From an uncultured Lachnospiraceae bacterium (GTDB lineage Bacteria; Bacillota; Clostridia; Lachnospirales; Lachnospiraceae), in assembly GCA_945868435.1 (NCBI GenBank), contig CAMBLG010000001.1, positions 124,001-188,000 on the forward strand: a stretch of DNA of 64,000 nucleotides, given 5' to 3'. The notes under the pieces are model-generated. The model searched no databases, was not told the origin of the DNA, and saw only the letters and a program-made list of their open reading frames with translations. This document shows, piece by piece, positions 26,474-34,510 of this stretch; position 1 is the stretch's first letter, and each line of letters begins with the position of its first letter. The translations under genes were made by a program, and so were the position numbers.

Positions 26474-27436
26474 ATGGACCAGATAACATTTTCTCAATAT
26501 TTTCCGGTGGAATTGCGGGAGAAAATGCGTGATGTACCGTTCTCGGAGGCAGAGGAAATTCGTATACGGGTTGGACAGCCTGTTGAACTGTATATGGACG
26601 GAGGTTATGTACGTCTGCCAGATACGTGCATAGACCGATCGATGCTGCGGGAGATGCTGAATTATCTCACCGGATATTCGCTGTATGCCTTGGAGGAGGA
26701 AATGAAGCAGGGCTTTTTTACCATTGAGGGAGGACATCGCGTTGGGGTGTGCGGACATATGAGCTACCATGACGGAGGCGGTGGCAATCGGGCGGATGTG
26801 CTTTCGGACATCAGCGGACTGAATATCCGCATCGCCCACGAAGTCAAGGGATGTGCGATGGGATTGCTCCCGTATATCCGACAGGGAGACAGCATCTATA
26901 ATACGTTGATCTTTGCACCGCCCGGTGTGGGCAAGACCACGTATCTGCGGGATCTGATCCGCATCCTTTCCGGCGGGGAAGACCATGGCCGGGGACTGAA
27001 GGTGGGGGTGGTGGACGAGCGTTCCGAGATTGCGGCCTGCCATAAGGGGGTTGCCCAAAACAATCTGGGACCAAGGACCGATGTGCTGGACAATTGCCCC
27101 AAGGAGATCGGCATGCATATGCTGCTTCGATCCATGTCCCCGGAGGTCATTGCGGTGGATGAACTGGGTAAGGAGGCTGATTTTCTTGCGGTGCAGTCGG
27201 CCATGCGGGCAGGCGTAAGGATTATCGGAACCATTCATGCACAGGCCAGGGCGGAATTGTACGAAAAGCCTCACATGGAAGAAATCCTGCATACCGGAGA
27301 ATGGCGGCTTGTGCGTCTGATTCGGGCCGATACAGAGGAGACGAAGGAAACGGGGAAGGAAAGAAAAAACAGGATAAACCGGCGGCAGGCAATGATTTAT
27401 GTCCCAAATCAGGAGGAGGGAATATGGGTAAGCTGA
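26474..27436 (+). CDS. spoIIIAA: Stage III sporulation protein AA (ATPase)
   Basis: Secretion-type ATPase of the SpoIIIA-SpoIIQ feeding channel between mother cell and forespore. The 320 residues include GHRVGVCGHM, Walker A FAPPGVGKTTYLRDL near residue 150, VVDERSEIA, and IAVDELGKEAD as Walker B, then GTIHA. ATG 26474 has GGAGGA 9 bases upstream. The coding end overlaps spoIIIAB by 13 bases. It is the first gene of a complete AA-AH set. Confidence 0.96.
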   Translation: MDQITFSQYFPVELREKMRDVPFSEAEEIRIRVGQPVELYMDGGYVRLPDTCIDRSMLREMLNYLTGYSLYALEEEMKQGFFTIEGGHRVGVCGHMSYHDGGGGNRADVLSDISGLNIRIAHEVKGCAMGLLPYIRQGDSIYNTLIFAPPGVGKTTYLRDLIRILSGGEDHGRGLKVGVVDERSEIAACHKGVAQNNLGPRTDVLDNCPKEIGMHMLLRSMSPEVIAVDELGKEADFLAVQSAMRAGVRIIGTIHAQARAELYEKPHMEEILHTGEWRLVRLIRADTEETKETGKERKNRINRRQAMIYVPNQEEGIWVS

Positions 27437-27939
27437 CGGGGATTGCGCTGATTCTCTGCGGGTGTGGAGGGATTCTTGTGAACTGGTATGAGAGACAGAA
27501 AAGGAGGCAGAGAACAGCGGCTGCATTTATTCAGCTTCTTGTAAGCTGGGAGTACAGTCTGGAGCGGGAGAAAATGCGGCTTTCGGATTTCCTGGAGCAG
27601 TATACGACCGGCAATACACGGATGGATGCATTTTTGGAGACCCTGAATCGCACTTTGAAAACCTGTAGCTTTCCCACCGGAGATGTGCTGTGGAGAGAGG
27701 TTTTGGAACAATACAGGGAGGACTTAGACTTGTCTGACGCTATATGGGAGTTCATGTGTTCGGCGTCAGGGGCATTTTTCGGAAGTAACCGGAAGGAAAG
27801 CATGCAGTGTGCAGAGGCGACCCGCAGGAGAATCGAGGAACAGCTTGCGGAGGAACGAAGAGAGTTTGTGCGCAGGCAGAAGGTGTACATGCCGGTAGGG
27901 ATGCTGGGGGGAGTGCTTCTTGTGATTCTTTTGATCTGA
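27424..27939 (+). CDS. spoIIIAB: Stage III sporulation protein AB
   Basis: A 171-residue membrane protein of the SpoIIIA channel, related to the GspF/PilC inner-membrane family. It has an N-terminal segment (GIALILCGCGGILV), a helical cytosolic body with conserved LLVSWEYSLEREKMRLSDFL, and a C-terminal segment (PVGMLGGVLLVILLI). ATG 27424 follows AGGAGGGA closely; the reading from 27301 would be an out-of-phase extension inside spoIIIAA. About 80 bases without a gene separate it from spoIIIAC. Confidence 0.93.
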   Translation: MGKLTGIALILCGCGGILVNWYERQKRRQRTAAAFIQLLVSWEYSLEREKMRLSDFLEQYTTGNTRMDAFLETLNRTLKTCSFPTGDVLWREVLEQYREDLDLSDAIWEFMCSASGAFFGSNRKESMQCAEATRRRIEEQLAEERREFVRRQKVYMPVGMLGGVLLVILLI

Positions 27940-28023
27940 AATATGCGTTTTGAATGAGCACAGCGAATATATGCAACTGGCAGTATGCTTATGTAAAGCA
28001 ATGCCGACAGGGAAAGGAGATAC

Positions 28024-28218
28024 ATGAGTATCACGATTATCTTTAAGATCGCTGCGGTGGGAATTGTGGTGACGGTCTTAAGCCAGGTGCTAAAGCACAG
28101 TGGCAGGGAGGAGCAGTCCTTCCTGTTAAGCCTTGCGGGGCTTATCATTGTGCTGTTCTGGATCGTACCATACATCAGTGATCTGTTTGAAACAATGGAA
28201 ACGCTTTTTGCAATGTAA
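28024..28218 (+). CDS. spoIIIAC: Stage III sporulation protein AC
   Basis: A 64-residue hydrophobic protein with two membrane segments; 64-68 residues is the usual SpoIIIAC size. The sequence opens SITIIFKIAAVGIVVTVL and contains the conserved LKHSGREEQSFLLSLAG. AAAGGAG lies 5 bases before ATG 28024. Its stop merges with the ribosome site of the next gene, giving tight coupling. Confidence 0.93.
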   Translation: MSITIIFKIAAVGIVVTVLSQVLKHSGREEQSFLLSLAGLIIVLFWIVPYISDLFETMETLFAM

Positions 28219-28230
28219 AGGAGTAGGGTT

Positions 28231-28611
28231 ATTTTAAAAATCGGATTAATCGGAATTGTTGCAGTGTTTCTCGCAATGCTTTTTAAGCGGGATAAGGGAG
28301 AATTTTCACTGCTTATCGTAATTGCGGCAGGTATGCTTATTTTTTTCTATGCTTTGGCGCAGATTCAGGTCATTGCAGATTTCTTAAACGCTGTGATGTC
28401 CCGGCTGCCGATTGATGAGGTGTATCTGCTTCCTCTTTTAAAAATGCTTGGAATTACATATATTGCGGACTATGGGGCATCGCTGTGCCGGGAGGCGGGG
28501 TATGGCTCTATCGCGAATCAGATGGAGATGTTTGCCAAGCTTGCCATTATTGTGCTCAGCATACCGGAACTGTATTATCTGATGGAGGTGCTGGATGAAA
28601 TGCTTGCGTAG
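28231..28611 (+). CDS. spoIIIAD: Stage III sporulation protein AD, apparent ATT start
   Basis: Membrane protein of the SpoIIIA channel, paralogous to SpoIIIAC but longer, with three or four segments. AAAGGAG (28217-28223) is followed after 7 bases by ATT at 28231, giving 126 residues that open LKIGLIGIVAVFLAMLFKR, the expected conserved N terminus. The first ordinary start in frame, GTG 28264, would delete half of the first membrane segment and lies 40 bases from the ribosome site. I therefore infer an AUU start codon. The end overlaps spoIIIAE by 17 bases. Confidence 0.88.
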   Translation: MLKIGLIGIVAVFLAMLFKRDKGEFSLLIVIAAGMLIFFYALAQIQVIADFLNAVMSRLPIDEVYLLPLLKMLGITYIADYGASLCREAGYGSIANQMEMFAKLAIIVLSIPELYYLMEVLDEMLA

Positions 28612-29809
28612 GCTTACGGTGCTTTTCGTGCTGCTTGGAATATTCTTAACGACGGAAACGATAAAAGCGCAGCAGATAGATGGAACATCGGCAGCGGAAT
28701 CAGAAGATCAGGAAATTCAGGCAGATGAAGAAGCGTTAGAGAAAACGAAAGAAGATTATCTGTCAATTCTTCTGGAAGAACTGGAGCTCGACGAGGTGGA
28801 TGGCTACACAAAAGAGGAATTGCCGGAGAGGCTTTCTTTCGAAAATCTGGTACAGGCGATGCTGGAAAATGAAGGAGAAGAGTTTGAACCGGAGGAACTG
28901 GTGGAATATGTGCTGGATCTGTTTTTTTATGCGCTGCGGGCGGCAAAGCCAATGTTTATCCAGATCCTGAGCGTATCTCTCCTGTTCGCCATGTTTGGCC
29001 GCGTATTGATCACACGTCAGAGCTACGTGAATGACCTGGGCTTTTTTGCAGTGTATACCGCAATCATGATGCTTTTGCTTAACACGTTTTTACTGGTAAA
29101 CGAAGTGGTGGAAACAGGCCTTACGAAAATGCTTTCTTTTATGACTGCTTTCATTCCGGTCTATGCCACAACCTTGCTCGTGGCAGGAAACGGTTCATCG
29201 GCCGGCATATTTTATGAATTGGCCTTTGGGTTGATCTATCTTCTGGAGCTTGCCATGAAAACGGTGTTTGTTCCGGGAGTGCATGTGTTTGTGCTGTTGC
29301 AGATGATGGATCATCTCTTTGATGAGTCCAAGCTGTCGCGGCTGGCAGAATTGATCGAAAGCGGTATCCGGGTAGCGTTAAAACTGGCGCTGGCGGGGGT
29401 AGTCGGACTGGGAGTAGTGCAGTCGCTTTTGGCACCGGCCAAGGATCGTCTGGCATCCAGCGGGGTGTATCAGACTCTTCAATCCATCCCGGGAATCGGC
29501 AATACCTTTGGTGCCGCCGGAGAAATCCTGGTGGGGTGCGGAATTATGATCAAAAACAGTGTGGGAACGGCGGCTCTTGTAATCCTGGTGCTGTTGTGTG
29601 CTTCACCTGCGATCTCCGTGGCCTGCTTTCATGTGATGTACCGCCTGGTGGGGGCGCTTCTTCAGCCCTTCTGTGATAAGCGGATCGGGGAATGCGTAAA
29701 TGGTGTGGGGCGTGGCTGCGCACTGTACCTGAAAATAATTGTGGATGCAATGCTGCTGTTCTTTATAACGATATCTATGATCAGCGCATCCACCAGCTTC
29801 ATTTATTAG
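28595..29809 (+). CDS. spoIIIAE: Stage III sporulation protein AE
   Basis: A 404-residue polytopic membrane protein of the SpoIIIA channel. A signal-like N terminus (RRLTVLFVLLGIFL) is followed by an acidic extracytoplasmic stretch, then seven or eight membrane segments. Conserved parts include FMTAFIPVYATTLLVAGNGSSAG, represented here by FIPVYATTLL, and IPGIGNTFGAAGEILVGCG. GGAGG lies 6 bases before ATG 28595, inside the end of spoIIIAD. Confidence 0.95.
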   Translation: MKCLRRLTVLFVLLGIFLTTETIKAQQIDGTSAAESEDQEIQADEEALEKTKEDYLSILLEELELDEVDGYTKEELPERLSFENLVQAMLENEGEEFEPEELVEYVLDLFFYALRAAKPMFIQILSVSLLFAMFGRVLITRQSYVNDLGFFAVYTAIMMLLLNTFLLVNEVVETGLTKMLSFMTAFIPVYATTLLVAGNGSSAGIFYELAFGLIYLLELAMKTVFVPGVHVFVLLQMMDHLFDESKLSRLAELIESGIRVALKLALAGVVGLGVVQSLLAPAKDRLASSGVYQTLQSIPGIGNTFGAAGEILVGCGIMIKNSVGTAALVILVLLCASPAISVACFHVMYRLVGALLQPFCDKRIGECVNGVGRGCALYLKIIVDAMLLFFITISMISASTSFIY

Positions 29810-29817
29810 GGGGAACT

Positions 29818-30114
29818 ATGAATGTCATTTTAAAATTTGTCAGGGATTATTTTATATTTATGCTGATCCTGTTTCTTTTCTCCTATCTGGTACCGAAAGA
29901 CACCTACAAAAAATATGTGCAGTTTTTTATCGGTGTTCTGATGGTGGCGATCCTGATGCAGCCGGTTGTTTCGCTTTTTACGGAGGATGGGGAGGACGAG
30001 GTGCGCAGCCAGGTAGAACAGATCATGGAGGAATGTACAAAGGGAGGGGACTTGTATGAAAGACTTTACGAAGCTGCGGGAGTGGATACAGAAAATTCTG
30101 GGGAAACGGAGTAA
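29818..30114 (+). CDS. spoIIIAF: Stage III sporulation protein AF, short form
   Basis: A 98-residue membrane protein with two segments (about 10-25 and 37-53) and a short acidic tail; Bacillus SpoIIIAF is about twice as long, so the soluble C-terminal domain is largely missing. The match is the conserved VRDYFIFMLILFLFSYLVP. AGGGGGA precedes ATG 29818. Its last 59 bases overlap spoIIIAG in another frame, an unusually long overlap that encodes the final 19 residues. Confidence 0.88.
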   Translation: MNVILKFVRDYFIFMLILFLFSYLVPKDTYKKYVQFFIGVLMVAILMQPVVSLFTEDGEDEVRSQVEQIMEECTKGGDLYERLYEAAGVDTENSGETE

Positions 30115-30607
30115 GACGGATTATATCGTGTTCCTGCTTGTGGGTGTGCTGCTCATGCTGATCGCGATTCCAACAGGAGAGGAAACGAAGAAAAAACCGG
30201 AGAAGGAGAAGGAAACACAGCTATCCGGTACGGACGAAGTCCGGTACGAGGAGACATATCGGGAACAGCTGGAACGACAGCTCGAGAAACTTTTGAGCCG
30301 GATGGATGGGGTGGGAAAATGCGAGGTAATGATCACTCTGGAGGACGACGGGCAGACTTATGTGGACAAGAATGTAACCACAGATGCGGACAGGCGGCAG
30401 GAGGAGACGGTGGTCTATGACACGGGGGATAAGAAAGTGCCCTATGTAATCCTCAAAAAGAAGCCAAAGGTTGCCGGTGTTGTGGTGGTGACGGAGGGAG
30501 GCGCAAATGCAAAGGTTGTGACCAATATTTCCAATTCCGTTATGTCATTATTTCAACTGGAGGCGCATAAGATAACAGTAGTTAAGATGTCAGTGCAGGA
30601 GGAATAG
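30056..30607 (+). CDS. spoIIIAG: Stage III sporulation protein AG
   Basis: Ring-forming protein of the SpoIIIA-Q channel, 183 residues. One membrane segment lies near residues 24-41 (YIVFLLVGVLLMLIAIP), then a charged linker and the ring-building fold with LEKLLSRMDGVGKCEVMITL and VPYVILKKKPKVAGVVVVTEG, split across the domain. GGGAGGGG lies 6 bases before ATG 30056, within spoIIIAF. spoIIIAH begins 2 bases after its stop. Confidence 0.95.
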   Translation: MKDFTKLREWIQKILGKRSKTDYIVFLLVGVLLMLIAIPTGEETKKKPEKEKETQLSGTDEVRYEETYREQLERQLEKLLSRMDGVGKCEVMITLEDDGQTYVDKNVTTDADRRQEETVVYDTGDKKVPYVILKKKPKVAGVVVVTEGGANAKVVTNISNSVMSLFQLEAHKITVVKMSVQEE

Positions 30608-30609
30608 CG

Positions 30610-31224
30610 GTGAAAAAAATATTTCATAAAAATCAGATTGTGATTACAACTCTGGCGGTGCTCATAGCGATCGCGGGGTATGTAAGCTATGACAGGAAAA
30701 ACGGACACGCAGAGGAGGAGGCACAGATCGTGGCCAACACAGATGTGCTGAACAACGAGACGGACCTTGCGTTGGAAATCAGTGATGAGGAGGATCTGCT
30801 GGAAACCATGTCCACAGAGGCAGAAGAGACCATGAATCCGGGGGAGACGGTGCTTACAAGTGCCAAGGTCGTAAGCTCGGACTATGCGGCACAGGTAAAG
30901 CTGAATCGTGAGCAGGTGCGGTCCAAAAACCGTGAGGTGCTTCAGGCCATCATAGACAATGACAGTCTGGATGAAGCCCAGAAGCAGGAAGCGGTCAATG
31001 AGATGATCCAGTTGACAGACATTGCGGAAAAAGAGGCAAACGCAGAGATGATGCTGGAGGCCAAGGGATTCACCAATGCGGTGGTCAGCATCAGTGAGGA
31101 CAGCTGTGATGTGGTCCTGAATATGGGGGAGGTGACAGATGCCAGGCGCGCGCAGGTGGAGGACATCGTGAAACGCAAGACCGGTGTTGCTGCGGAGAAT
31201 ATTGTCATCACGCCGATTCAGTAA
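30610..31224 (+). CDS. spoIIIAH: Stage III sporulation protein AH
   Basis: Mother-cell membrane protein that binds forespore SpoIIQ to bridge the two membranes. The 204 residues have one N-terminal membrane segment (VITTLAVLIAIAGYVSYD), a linker, and a C-terminal ring-building/YscJ-like domain with EANAEMMLEAKGF and VVLNMGEVTDARRAQVEDIV. The GTG start at 30610 follows AGGAGGAATAGC from the end of spoIIIAG. It closes the operon; prfC has its own promoter just behind. Confidence 0.94.
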   Translation: MKKIFHKNQIVITTLAVLIAIAGYVSYDRKNGHAEEEAQIVANTDVLNNETDLALEISDEEDLLETMSTEAEETMNPGETVLTSAKVVSSDYAAQVKLNREQVRSKNREVLQAIIDNDSLDEAQKQEAVNEMIQLTDIAEKEANAEMMLEAKGFTNAVVSISEDSCDVVLNMGEVTDARRAQVEDIVKRKTGVAAENIVITPIQ

Positions 31225-31232
31225 AATATCCG

Positions 31233-31261
31233 TTGAAAATACATAGTTTTTCATGTACAAT
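31233..31261 (+). promoter_or_regulatory. SigA promoter of prfC
   Basis: TTGAAA (5 of 6), 17 bases and TACAAT (5 of 6) lie 8 bases after the spoIIIAH stop and 60 bases before the prfC start. Confidence 0.7.
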
Positions 31262-31321
31262 AGTTCTTGCTGTGAATACAGCCAGTGTTTTCACTTGGAA
31301 GCATGCATGGGAGGAACCATT

Positions 31322-32914
31322 GTGAGTAATTTAAAAAAAGAGATAGAAAAAAGACGTACGTTTGCAATCATTTCCCATCCGGATGCCGGTAAGACCACTC
31401 TGACAGAGAAATTCCTTCTGTACGGAGGCGCAATCAATCTGGCCGGCTCCGTGAAGGGAAAAGCGACTGCAAGACATGCCGTATCGGACTGGATGGAAAT
31501 CGAGAAACAGAGAGGTATTTCCGTTACATCCTCTGTGCTTCAGTTTAATTATGACGGGTATTGCATCAACATTCTGGACACACCGGGACATCAGGATTTC
31601 TCGGAGGATACCTACCGTACCCTGATGGCGGCGGATTCCGCCGTGATGGTCATCGATGCCAGCAAGGGTGTTGAGGCGCAGACACGAAAACTGTTCAAGG
31701 TCTGTGTGATGCGGCACATCCCAATCTTTACCTTTATCAATAAGATGGACCGCGACGCGAATGATACGTTTGAACTATTGGATGATATTGAAAATGAGTT
31801 GGGAATTGCCACCTGTCCAATCAACTGGCCAATCGGCTCAGGAAAGGAGTTCAAGGGTGTATATGACCGTAACAAACGGCAGGTCATGACCTTTGCGGAC
31901 ACGCTGAAGGGAACCAAGGAAGGCTCGGAAAAGATTCTTTCCATTGATGATCCGGCGCTGGTGGAGGAAATCGGTGAGGAGAAAAAGGCACAGCTTCTGG
32001 AAGAAATCGAACTGCTGGACGGAGCCAGCGCTGAGTTTGATATGGAGCTTGTGACAAAGGGAGAGCTCTCTCCGGTATTCTTTGGCTCTGCGTTGACAAA
32101 CTTTGGCGTGGAGACCTTTTTGCAGCACTTTTTGCAGATGACATATGCACCAACCGCAAGAAAGTCGGATATGGGAATGATCGATCCGTTCGGGGAGGAT
32201 TTCTCAGCGTTTGTGTTCAAGATTCAGGCGAACATGAATAAGAACCACCGTGACCGTATCGCGTTCATGCGCATTTGCTCCGGAAAGTTCGATGCCGGCA
32301 TGGAAGTGTACCATGTTCAGGGTGGTAAGGAAATCAAGCTGGCGCAGCCGCAGCAGATGATGGCAGATGAGCGCAAAATCATCGATGAGGCATATGCAGG
32401 GGATATCATCGGTATTTTCGATCCGGGTATTTTCTCCATTGGTGATACGCTTACCACGGCCAAGGACAAGTTTAAGTTTGAGGGAATTCCGACATTTGCA
32501 CCGGAGCACTTTGCCCGTGTCCGCCTGGTGGATTCCATGAAGCGCAAGCAGTTTGTCAAGGGTGTGACGCAGATCGCACAGGAGGGCGCGATTCAGATTT
32601 TCCAGGAATACAAAGGCGGAATGGAAGAGATAATAGTAGGAGTGGTGGGTGTACTTCAGTTTGACGTATTGAAATTCAGACTGGAGAACGAGTATAATGT
32701 AGACATCCGTTTGGAGAATCTGCCATATGAGCATATCCGTTGGATTGCGAACAAGCATGAGGTGGATGTGGACAACCTTACCGGTACGTCCGATATGAAG
32801 AAAGTTATCGACATGAAGGGCAATCCGCTGCTGTTGTTCGTCAATGCATGGAGTGTCGGTATGACACTGGACCGCAACGAAGGTTTGGTACTGGCAGAGT
32901 TTGGAACCAACTAA
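31322..32914 (+). CDS. prfC: Peptide chain release factor 3
   Basis: Translational GTPase of 530 residues that frees RF1/RF2 from the ribosome. G1 is ISHPDAGKTTLTEK near residue 19, G3 DTPGHQDFSEDTYRTL, and G4 NKMDRD; the insert INWPIGSGKEFKGVYDR is characteristic of RF3 rather than EF-G. The start is GTG 31322, with GGAGGA 6 bases upstream; a longer reading to 31253 adds 23 residues unlike the family. Thioredoxin follows 22 bases after the stop. Confidence 0.96.
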   Translation: MSNLKKEIEKRRTFAIISHPDAGKTTLTEKFLLYGGAINLAGSVKGKATARHAVSDWMEIEKQRGISVTSSVLQFNYDGYCINILDTPGHQDFSEDTYRTLMAADSAVMVIDASKGVEAQTRKLFKVCVMRHIPIFTFINKMDRDANDTFELLDDIENELGIATCPINWPIGSGKEFKGVYDRNKRQVMTFADTLKGTKEGSEKILSIDDPALVEEIGEEKKAQLLEEIELLDGASAEFDMELVTKGELSPVFFGSALTNFGVETFLQHFLQMTYAPTARKSDMGMIDPFGEDFSAFVFKIQANMNKNHRDRIAFMRICSGKFDAGMEVYHVQGGKEIKLAQPQQMMADERKIIDEAYAGDIIGIFDPGIFSIGDTLTTAKDKFKFEGIPTFAPEHFARVRLVDSMKRKQFVKGVTQIAQEGAIQIFQEYKGGMEEIIVGVVGVLQFDVLKFRLENEYNVDIRLENLPYEHIRWIANKHEVDVDNLTGTSDMKKVIDMKGNPLLLFVNAWSVGMTLDRNEGLVLAEFGTN

Positions 32915-32936
32915 CAGAGATAAAGGAGGACACAGC

Positions 32937-33266
32937 ATGGGTGTAGTTGAATTGACAAAGGCAAATTTTGATAAAGAGGTAATGGAGGCCAAGGTGCCGG
33001 TCGTGATTGATTTCTGGGCTACCTGGTGCGGACCGTGCCAGATGCAGTCGCCGATCGTGGACGCGGTGGCGGAGGAAATGGGCGATAAAGTGAAGATCTG
33101 TAAGGTCAATGTGGATGAGCAGCCGGAGCTTGCCATGAATTACCAGATTGCAAGTATTCCAACCCTTGTGTTTATGCACTATGGTCTGTTCAAGACCAGA
33201 ATGATCGGTCTGCAGGATGCGGATACCATCAAGGATTATCTGAATACGATGCTTGACGAACAGTAG
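32937..33266 (+). CDS. trxA: Thioredoxin
   Basis: Cytosolic disulfide reductase of 109 residues. The active site FWATWCGPCQMQSP is near residues 27-40, and the cis-proline is in IASIPTLVFM. AAAGGAGGA lies 7 bases before ATG 32937; a longer start at 32901 lies inside prfC. It shares the prfC transcript and ends at a strong terminator. Genomes of this group usually have several thioredoxins, so the trxA label is approximate. Confidence 0.95.
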   Translation: MGVVELTKANFDKEVMEAKVPVVIDFWATWCGPCQMQSPIVDAVAEEMGDKVKICKVNVDEQPELAMNYQIASIPTLVFMHYGLFKTRMIGLQDADTIKDYLNTMLDEQ

Positions 33267-33282
33267 TGAAATCAGTATAATG

Positions 33283-33311
33283 AGGACAGTTGCAAGGCAA
33301 CTGTCCTTTTT
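33283..33311 (+). terminator. Intrinsic terminator of prfC-trxA
   Basis: AGGACAGTTGC, loop AAG, GCAACTGTCCT: a perfect 11-bp stem followed by TTTTT. Confidence 0.93.
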
Positions 33312-33320
33312 GTTTCTATT

Positions 33321-33334
33321 CGAACATATTTTCC
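33321..33334 (+). promoter_or_regulatory. LexA-like box upstream of the recA promoter
   Basis: CGAACATATTTTCC matches the Gram-positive LexA consensus CGAACRNRYGTTYC at 13 of 14 positions. It lies 19 bases upstream of the recA -35. Confidence 0.5.
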
Positions 33335-33353
33335 CTTTTTTATATTTTAAGTA

Positions 33354-33382
33354 TTGACAAGAAGACAAAAGTATTCTACTAT
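33354..33382 (+). promoter_or_regulatory. SigA promoter of recA
   Basis: A perfect TTGACA, 17 bases and TACTAT (4 of 6). The weak -10 next to LexA-like sites suits a damage-inducible promoter. Confidence 0.75.
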
Positions 33383-33395
33383 TAGAACAAGAAAA

Positions 33396-33409
33396 CGAAC
33401 ATAGGTTCG
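33396..33409 (+). promoter_or_regulatory. LexA box in the recA leader
   Basis: CGAACATAGGTTCG contains GAAC-N4-GTTC and lies just downstream of the expected transcript start, where a bound repressor would block RNA polymerase. It ends 17 bases before the recA start codon. Confidence 0.7.
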
Positions 33410-33426
33410 CGAGAAGGAGAATTGAT

Positions 33427-34485
33427 ATGGCTAAAGAAGATAAATTGAAAGCGTTGGATGCGGCAATTGCACAGATTGAACGTCAGTATGGCAAGGGTTC
33501 AGTCATGAAGCTGGGGGATAACACAGCGAATATGAATGTGGAGACAGTTCCGACGGGTTCCCTGAGTCTGGATATTGCACTGGGATTGGGAGGTCTGCCG
33601 AAGGGACGAATCATTGAGATCTACGGACCGGAATCCAGTGGTAAGACAACCGTTGCACTTCACTGTGTTGCGGAAGTACAGAAGAGGGGCGGTATCGCAG
33701 GATTTATCGATGCTGAGCATGCACTTGATCCGGTATATGCCAAGAATATCGGGGTGGATATTGACAATCTGTACATCTCTCAGCCGGACTGCGGAGAACA
33801 GGCGCTTGAGATTACAGAGACTATGGTGCGCTCCGGTGCAGTGGATATTGTGATTGTAGACTCTGTAGCTGCCCTTGTGCCGAAGGCAGAGATTGACGGT
33901 GACATGGGAGATTCCCATGTGGGTCTGCAGGCGCGACTGATGAGTCAGGCACTTCGTAAACTTACCGGTGTTATCAGTAAGTCCAATTGTATTGTCATTT
34001 TTATCAACCAGCTGCGCGAGAAGGTCGGAGTGATGTTCGGTAATCCGGAGACCACCACAGGTGGACGTGCGCTGAAGTTCTACTCCTCAGTGCGTCTTGA
34101 TGTGCGTAGAGTAGAGGCACTGAAGCAGGCAGGAGAAGTGATCGGTAACCACACGAGAGTGAAGGTAGTCAAGAATAAGGTTGCTCCGCCATTCAAGGAG
34201 GCAGAGTTCGATATCATGTTTGGACAGGGAATTTCCAAGGAAGGAGATATTCTGGATCTTGCAGCGAATGTGGGAATCATTAATAAATCCGGCGCATGGT
34301 ATGCCTATGAGGGTGATAAGATTGGGCAGGGCCGTGAGAATGCCAAGACCTATTTGAAAGAGAATCCAGAATTTTCACAGATGATAGAAGAGAAGGTACG
34401 GGAGCACTATTTTGCAAAGGTAGAAGAAGAGATTGCCGGGGGCGCGAAGCCTTCTGTGGATGATCCCGCTGATCTGGAAGAGTAG
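33427..34485 (+). CDS. recA: Recombinase RecA
   Basis: Strand-exchange ATPase and LexA co-protease, 352 residues. Walker A is [13 protein letters not shown] near residue 67; [20 protein letters not shown] is split as [18 protein letters not shown] around 143-160, and [21 protein letters not shown] is the DNA-binding loop region (begins [10 protein letters not shown]). GAGAAGGAGA precedes ATG 33427. Flanking LexA-like boxes predict SOS induction. recX follows 25 bases after its stop and is likely co-transcribed. Confidence 0.99.
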   Translation: MAKEDKLKALDAAIAQIERQYGKGSVMKLGDNTANMNVETVPTGSLSLDIALGLGGLPKGRIIEIYGPESSGKTTVALHCVAEVQKRGGIAGFIDAEHALDPVYAKNIGVDIDNLYISQPDCGEQALEITETMVRSGAVDIVIVDSVAALVPKAEIDGDMGDSHVGLQARLMSQALRKLTGVISKSNCIVIFINQLREKVGVMFGNPETTTGGRALKFYSSVRLDVRRVEALKQAGEVIGNHTRVKVVKNKVAPPFKEAEFDIMFGQGISKEGDILDLAANVGIINKSGAWYAYEGDKIGQGRENAKTYLKENPEFSQMIEEKVREHYFAKVEEEIAGGAKPSVDDPADLEE

Positions 34486-34510
34486 TGATGGAATAAATTA
34501 GAGGTTGTTT

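Noticed and set aside
26015-27526. A 503-codon open frame on the minus strand
   Set aside because: It lies opposite argS and spoIIIAA, both certain genes, and its translation is rich in His, Cys and Arg without any domain. It is a shadow of the codon bias on the other strand.
28264-28611. GTG 28264 as the spoIIIAD start
   Set aside because: It removes part of the first membrane segment and lies 40 bases from the only ribosome site.
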